Origin: an uncultured Opitutaceae bacterium
Lineage (GTDB): Bacteria > Verrucomicrobiota > Verrucomicrobiia > Opitutales > Opitutaceae
Direction of reading: 5' to 3'
Length of the DNA: 9,950 bases
Assembly (NCBI GenBank): GCA_937128785.1
Contig: CAKZMS010000611.1
Coordinates: 1 to 9,950 of the forward strand
Positions 6,392 to 9,950 of the stretch are shown piece by piece. The translations under genes were made by a program, and so were the position numbers. Each line of letters begins with the position of its first letter. Position 1 is the stretch's first letter. The notes under the pieces were generated by a model. The model saw only the letters and a list, made by a program, of their open reading frames with translations. It had not been told where the DNA came from and searched no databases.

Positions 6392-8278
6392 TTAGATCTT
6401 GGCCCGTCGCCGGCTTTCGATGAGAACCAGTAAGATACTGATATCCGTAGGGTTAACTCCACTGATGCGGCTGGCTTGTCCCAGATTGGTCGGTTGAATC
6501 TCGGTCAGTTTCAGCGCGCTCTCGCGCCGCAAACCCTTGATCTCCAGGAAGTCGAGATCGGGTGGAATCTTGACCTTCTCGACGTTGGCGAGCTTCGCGA
6601 TTTGTTTCTCTTCGCGCTCGAGGTAGCCCCGGTAGGTTACCCGATACTCGATTTCTTGGCGCGTCGATTTGGGTAGGTTCTGATAGGTTTCCGGCATCGT
6701 GGGTGCCCTGCCTTTGCTTTGGGTCGTCCGCCGCCAATGGTCCCCGTAAGTCCCCTGCTCTCCCCCGGGTCGTTCTTTTTCGATCCAATCGATCCACTTC
6801 CGGGTTTCCGCGATCTTGGCCTCCATCCGCTTCAGCCGATCAGCTTGGACCAATCCCTGAGTGGCGGCGTGATGCACCAAACGGTGCTCGGCGCTACCGT
6901 GATTGAAAAGCAGTCGATGCTCGGCCCGGCTCGTAAACATGCGATAAGGCTCTTTGGTACCTTTGGTGACCAAGTCATCAATGAGCACGCCGATATAGGC
7001 TTCGTGTCGACCGATCACCATAGGTTCAGATCCCCGACTCTTATTCACGGCATTTACTCCGGCCACCAAGCCCTGAGCCGCCGCCTCCTCATAGCCAGAG
7101 GTTCCGTTGATCTGACCGGCAAAAAACAGGTTTTCGACTTTTTTGGATTCCAGTGATGGCAACAGCTGCGTCGGTGGCGCGAAATCATATTCCACCGCAT
7201 AGGCCGGCCTCAACAGTTCAGCGTGTTCCAGTCCCGGAATCGATCGTACCATCTGCATCTGCACATCAAATGGCAATGACGTCGAAAGACCGTTGATGTA
7301 ATACTCGTTGGTCGATCGGCCCTCGGGTTCGAGAAACAGTAGATGACGCGGCTTGTCCGCGAAACGGACAAATTTGTCTTCGATGCTCGGACAATATCGC
7401 GGACCCGAACTCTGGATCTCACCAGAATACATCGGGGACTTGGTCAGGTTTTGATTCACGATATCTGCCGTTTCGGCAGTCGTGTAGGTCATCCAACAGG
7501 AAATCTGATTGGTTCCGGGTTCCCAACCAAGGCGTTCTTCGCCGGATTGTTCCACGTGGAACAATCCATTATCTTGGCGGGTATCGTGGAAAGCGAAGCG
7601 GGTGGGGTGCTTGTCGCCTTGTTGCTCCGTCATTTGCGAGAAATCCAGGCTTCGGCCTAGGAGGCGAGGGGGCGTCCCGGTTTTTAGGCGCTCGAGCTCA
7701 ATCCCGACTTCCTCGAAGCTCGCTGAAAGGGTCTTGGCGGTGAAGTCACCCATGCGACCACCTTCGGTTTTGTTTTGGCCTACATGCATGAGCGCCCGCA
7801 GGAACGTTCCCGTGGTGACCACAACGGTCTTGCCGGCAAACTCGATATCCAGGTTGGTCCGCACGCCCGTAACCATTCCAGACTTGAACACCAAACCGGT
7901 AACCGTGGCTTGAAAGAGTTGGAGGTTGGGCTGCAACTCCAAGGTGTGCTTCATCCGGTATTGATAGGCCTTCTTGTCTGACTGCGCCCGAGGCGCCTGC
8001 ACCGCCAAACCCTTGGACTCATTAAGCAACCGAAACTGGATGGCGGTCACGTCGGTATTGATGCCCATCTCGCCACCCAAGGCATCGATCTCCCGGACCA
8101 TGTGACCCTTCGCCTGACCGCCGATTGCCGGGTTGCAGCTCATGGCCGCAACGGTGTCGATGTTGCCGGTCAACAGTAGGGTAGAGGCGCCCATGCGGGC
8201 CGCCGCCAGGGCGGCTTCACAACCGGCGTGGCCGGCACCGCAGACAATCACATCGTATGGTAACATGTTGTATAACAT
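6392..8278 (-). CDS. mnmG: tRNA uridine-5-carboxymethylaminomethyl modification enzyme MnmG (GidA)
   Basis: MnmG binds FAD and NADH and works with MnmE to add a (carboxymethyl)aminomethyl group to C5 of wobble U34, improving decoding of codons ending in A or G. The 628 residues are a normal length. The FAD-binding motif is [10 protein letters not shown] at 14-23. The two conserved catalytic-region cysteines are present: Cys48 in MSCNPAIGG and Cys296 in [11 protein letters not shown]. The C-terminal domain, which contacts MnmE and tRNA, is seen in [16 protein letters not shown] and in [19 protein letters not shown] near the end. Between FAF (228-230) and QISC (258-261) there are 27 residues where E. 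coli has 9; this extra stretch contains LFHVEQ (239-244), whose codons form a perfect parS palindrome. The ATG directly follows the mnmE stop (TAAATG), so translational coupling is likely. A second in-frame ATG lies at codon 5. Confidence 0.97.
   Translation of the reverse strand: MLYNMLPYDVIVCGAGHAGCEAALAAARMGASTLLLTGNIDTVAAMSCNPAIGGQAKGHMVREIDALGGEMGINTDVTAIQFRLLNESKGLAVQAPRAQSDKKAYQYRMKHTLELQPNLQLFQATVTGLVFKSGMVTGVRTNLDIEFAGKTVVVTTGTFLRALMHVGQNKTEGGRMGDFTAKTLSASFEEVGIELERLKTGTPPRLLGRSLDFSQMTEQQGDKHPTRFAFHDTRQDNGLFHVEQSGEERLGWEPGTNQISCWMTYTTAETADIVNQNLTKSPMYSGEIQSSGPRYCPSIEDKFVRFADKPRHLLFLEPEGRSTNEYYINGLSTSLPFDVQMQMVRSIPGLEHAELLRPAYAVEYDFAPPTQLLPSLESKKVENLFFAGQINGTSGYEEAAAQGLVAGVNAVNKSRGSEPMVIGRHEAYIGVLIDDLVTKGTKEPYRMFTSRAEHRLLFNHGSAEHRLVHHAATQGLVQADRLKRMEAKIAETRKWIDWIEKERPGGEQGTYGDHWRRTTQSKGRAPTMPETYQNLPKSTRQEIEYRVTYRGYLEREEKQIAKLANVEKVKIPPDLDFLEIKGLRRESALKLTEIQPTNLGQASRISGVNPTDISILLVLIESRRRAKI
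7544..7567. promoter_or_regulatory. parS: parS centromere site (ParB/Spo0J binding), perfect palindrome
   Basis: The 16-mer TGTTCCACGTGGAACA at 7548-7563 is a perfect palindrome and fits the chromosomal parS consensus (TGTTNCACGTGNAACA). The symmetry continues for four more base pairs on each side (GGAT and ATCC), making 24 bp of perfect dyad centred at 7555/7556. A perfect palindrome this long is expected by chance far less than once in 10 kb. It lies inside mnmG codons 238-245. mnmG and its neighbours are a common location for parS near oriC. Confidence 0.85.
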
Positions 8279-9637
8279 TTATTTACCGATACAAAACGTC
8301 GAGAATAGTCGATCGAGCACTTCCTCATTGTCCATCTTTCCGGCGACTTCCCCCAGCGCGTCGAGGGCACCTCTCAGGTCGCTCGCGAGCAGTTCGGTTG
8401 GACCGTTTGACTGCAGGTGGGAGAGGGTGGATTCGAGCCCCTCGGTGGCCCGTCGCAGGGCATCCGCATGGCGGGCGTTAATGGCGATTTGATCCTCCTG
8501 ATCCTGTGGTCCCAAGGCATCTGCCCAGGCAATAATTTCGGACTCCAGTTCCGGTAAACCGGTTTGCTGCAGCGCGGAGATCGACAGGCTTTTGAAGCCC
8601 TCCGGTGGTTCCGCGGCGGGAGCATTCGAGCCGAGCAGATCGGTCTTATTGAGCAGGACCCGGGTTCGTGCCGGATCGAGTTTTTGATTCAACTCCTCGG
8701 GTAGTGGAGGAGTGGGGTGGGTCGCATCAAGCACTAGCAAAACCAAATCGGCTTCGGCTACCCGTTCATAGGTTTTGGCGATGCCTTGCTCTTCAATCTC
8801 GCCGGGTGACGGATTCAAACCGGCGGTGTCGATGAGGCGAAGCCAGTGTGGACCCACCATCACCGCCTCTTCCAAATAGTCACGCGTCGTGCCGGGTTGG
8901 TCGCTGACGAGGGCACGGTCCCGACCCAGCAGAGCGTTCATCAGGGAGCTCTTGCCGGCGTTGGGTTCACCCAGGATCACGGTTTTAATCCCCTCGCGCA
9001 GCATATCGCCATAGCGGTGAGTCGCGAGCAGGCGGCTTGTTCCACGTAGAACACCGTTCACCAGGTCCAAAACGGTTTGGCGGTCTTCCGCCGGGAGATC
9101 CTCCTCGGGAAAATCAATATACGCCTCCACCCGGGCCAACCCCATGAGGAGATCCTCGGTTATGGTGGTGAGGTGCTGACCGAGACTGCCGCGCAGCTGC
9201 TGATTGGCTGCGGCAATGGCTCGGGCACTCCGGGCATGAATCAAATCCATCACGGCCTCGGCTTGGCTGAGATCGAGGTTTCCATTCAAGAACGCGCGGC
9301 GGGTGAATTCTCCTGGTTCCGCCGCGCGGCATTCCCTCTTAAATAAATCATCAAGAACCAGTTGAGTGATTGTCGGGTTACCGTGAGTGGAGATTTCGAG
9401 TACGTGCTCACCCGTGTAGGATCGAGGTTCGGCAAAGTAGGTGACGAGCACATCGTCGATCACGTTCCCGGCCAGATCAAAGTAGGGGAGGTGAGTGGCC
9501 ACGCGGGGTTCGAGCTTCTCCCTAAAAATCTGCGGGCCTAGTTCGGCACATGCCGTGCCGCTGACGCGGACCACGCCAATGGCGGAGGTCCCGGTCGGTG
9601 TGGCGGGAGCAGCAATCGTGTCGGACGGCAGATTCAT
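8279..9637 (-). CDS. mnmE: tRNA modification GTPase MnmE (TrmE)
   Basis: MnmE binds GTP, potassium and a folate one-carbon donor, and forms a heterotetramer with MnmG to modify wobble U34. The 452-residue protein has the N-terminal folate-binding domain (about 1-118, starting with DTIAAPATPTG-AIGVVRVSG). A helical domain follows, interrupted by the G domain (about 216-376). The G motifs are complete: G1 GEPNAGKSS (223-231), G2 PGTTRD (248-253), G3 DTAG (270-273), G4 NKTD (330-333) and G5 ISAL (353-356). The C-terminus is the family signature FCIGK, with Cys449. The ATG at 9635-9637 sits at the centre of a 21-bp palindrome. The gene ends directly against mnmG. Codons 196-200 (LRGT region) coincide with an imperfect parS. 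Confidence 0.97.
   Translation of the reverse strand: MNLPSDTIAAPATPTGTSAIGVVRVSGTACAELGPQIFREKLEPRVATHLPYFDLAGNVIDDVLVTYFAEPRSYTGEHVLEISTHGNPTITQLVLDDLFKRECRAAEPGEFTRRAFLNGNLDLSQAEAVMDLIHARSARAIAAANQQLRGSLGQHLTTITEDLLMGLARVEAYIDFPEEDLPAEDRQTVLDLVNGVLRGTSRLLATHRYGDMLREGIKTVILGEPNAGKSSLMNALLGRDRALVSDQPGTTRDYLEEAVMVGPHWLRLIDTAGLNPSPGEIEEQGIAKTYERVAEADLVLLVLDATHPTPPLPEELNQKLDPARTRVLLNKTDLLGSNAPAAEPPEGFKSLSISALQQTGLPELESEIIAWADALGPQDQEDQIAINARHADALRRATEGLESTLSHLQSNGPTELLASDLRGALDALGEVAGKMDNEEVLDRLFSTFCIGK
9038..9053. promoter_or_regulatory. Imperfect parS-like site inside mnmE
   Basis: TGTTCCACGTAGAACA differs from the perfect parS 1,490 bp to the left by a single base (G to A at position 11). 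The central CACGT and both outer arms are kept. It lies in the linker between the MnmE helical and GTPase domains (residues 196-201). Single-mismatch parS sites are known to bind ParB in other bacteria, usually more weakly. Confidence 0.5.
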
Positions 9638-9647
9638 TGAATCTGCC
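9627..9647 (-). promoter_or_regulatory. Palindrome over the mnmE start codon
   Basis: Two 10-bp arms (9627-9636 and 9638-9647; GGCAGATTCA/TGAATCTGCC) are separated by one base, 9637, which is the A of the mnmE ATG on the minus strand. In mRNA this would fold into a nine-pair stem with the start codon at or beside the loop. That could mask translation initiation; alternatively it is a DNA dyad for a dimeric regulator. A repeat this tight is uncommon by chance (roughly 0.1 expected per 10 kb). Confidence 0.4.
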
Positions 9648-9713
9648 AGACCGAACGCGCTTCCGACCTCAACGCAAAGCCATTTCGTGCTCCAACCTCG
9701 GGGATCTCCCTGA

Positions 9714-9744
9714 CGATAGTTTAACCAACAGGGTTAAACTATCG
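9714..9744. repeat. Strong 13-bp inverted repeat (hairpin) upstream of mnmE
   Basis: The arms CGATAGTTTAACC (9714-9726) and GGTTAAACTATCG (9732-9744) are perfectly complementary around the 5-base loop AACAG. No T-run follows on either strand, so it is not a standard rho-independent terminator. It lies in the non-coding gap 9638-9780, between the adaptor remnant and mnmE. It could end transcription from the right, be part of the mnmE mRNA leader, or be a palindromic repeat unit. Confidence 0.6.
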
Positions 9745-9780
9745 CTTAAACCAATGCTGTTGAATGAGTAAGGGATTGGA

Positions 9781-9867
9781 TTAGTCGAGTATTTCGACTT
9801 TGGGTCCGTCGGCAATCCGATCCCCGGGATAGAGGACGAGTCGATCGCCGAGATCCACTTCACTGAG
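9781..9867 (-). pseudogene. C-terminal remnant of an RND-efflux periplasmic adaptor (HlyD/MFP type)
   Basis: Read on the minus strand, 28 codons ending in TAA (9781-9783) give LSEVDLGDRLVLYPGDRIADGPKVEILD, shown here only as a short tail. The pattern GDR-LVLYPGDRIADG-KVE resembles the closing beta-barrel/membrane-proximal segment of periplasmic adaptor proteins of RND and macrolide-type exporters, which typically end G-D-x-V-(V/I)-L-(Y/H)-P-x-D-x-(V/I)-x-D-G-x-x-V. Immediately upstream the frame is closed by TGA and TAA, so the rest of the gene is missing here. The scrap is too short to work alone. The likeliest explanation is truncation by the mobile element whose edge follows. Recognition is from memory of the family pattern on a short fragment. 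Confidence 0.45.
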
Positions 9868-9869
9868 TC

Positions 9870-9899
9870 ATTATAAAGGGACAGGTTAAAAAGTGTTGA
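9870..9899 (-). promoter_or_regulatory. Possible sigma70 promoter reading toward mnmE
   Basis: On the minus strand a perfect TATAAT (9870-9875) lies 18 bp after TCAACA (9894-9899), which matches the -35 consensus at four of six positions. Transcription would begin near 9863, giving an mnmE leader of roughly 225 bases that contains the 13-bp hairpin and the adaptor remnant. The same bases may belong to the mobile element, so any promoter role could be acquired. The opposite strand has a TTGACA (9896-9901) without a good -10. Confidence 0.35.
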
Positions 9900-9935
9900 C
9901 AGGAAGCTGAGAAATCTCGATCAGTTTGTAGGAGC

Positions 9936-9950
9936 ATGAGGACGGCCAGG
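9936..9950 (+). CDS. Possible start of a REP-associated (Y1/IS200-type) transposase, 5 codons only
   Basis: Five codons, M-R-T-A-R, run into the right edge. This beginning is familiar from the RAYT-type transposases abundant in Verrucomicrobiota (MRTARIK-like starts), single-strand HUH nucleases that act on short palindromic repeats. An AGGAG at 9930-9934 lies only one base before the ATG. Just upstream, CTGA (9907-9910) and TCAG (9921-9924) flank a small stem-forming stretch, such as these enzymes can recognise. The neighbouring truncated adaptor gene fits an insertion. Five residues are very weak evidence, so the call rests largely on memory and context. Confidence 0.3.

Noticed and set aside
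7041..7049. TTATTCACG, one base from a DnaA box
   Set aside because: It is a single imperfect copy inside conserved mnmG codons, with no cluster or AT-rich unwinding region. It is not evidence of oriC itself.
9669..9863. A 64-codon GTG-start frame on the minus strand
   Set aside because: It overlaps the adaptor-like remnant in another frame, runs through the 13-bp hairpin and shows no recognisable motif.

Overview
The window is a densely packed stretch of bacterial core genes, all on the minus strand from about 9.64 kb down to base 1. The only plus-strand gene is a possible start at the extreme right edge. The GC-rich composition, the near-absence of Shine-Dalgarno sequences before ten consecutive genes, and a start (MRTAR) typical of REP-associated transposases point to a Gram-negative bacterium. 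Verrucomicrobiota, perhaps an Opitutales member, is the best guess; this is inference, because no rRNA or taxon-specific marker is present.

Right to left, which is the direction of transcription, the layout is as follows. (1) At 9781-9950 there is what looks like a mobile-element edge: the first five codons of a probable RAYT/Y1 transposase on the plus strand lie next to a 28-codon C-terminal scrap of an RND-efflux periplasmic adaptor on the minus strand. (2) A leader region (9638-9780) carries a strong 13-bp stem-loop, and a 21-bp palindrome covers the mnmE start codon. (3) mnmE and mnmG are fused at TAAATG. Their products form the MnmEG complex, which modifies the wobble uridine of tRNAs. 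(4) A PhoB/PhoR-type two-component pair follows, response regulator first. (5) trmB encodes the tRNA m7G46 methyltransferase. (6) The F-type ATP synthase operon runs atpB-atpE-atpF-atpH-atpA, with atpA cut by the window edge. The missing genes (gamma, beta, epsilon) would be expected further left.

The most notable signal is a perfect palindromic parS site (TGTTCCACGTGGAACA, extended to 24 bp of perfect dyad symmetry) inside the mnmG reading frame. It lies in a segment that looks like an extra insertion of roughly 18 codons compared with E. coli MnmG. A second copy with one mismatch sits about 1.5 kb away in mnmE. Together with the mnmE-mnmG and atp linkage, familiar from origin-proximal clusters such as E. 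coli mnmG-rsmG-atp, this suggests the window lies near the chromosomal replication origin and acts as a ParB loading site as well as a gene cluster.

Functionally the window combines tRNA maturation (MnmE, MnmG, TrmB), phosphate-type signalling (PhoBR) and energy conversion (ATP synthase). The c-subunit lacks the usual Na+ ligands, so the ATP synthase is predicted to be proton-coupled.
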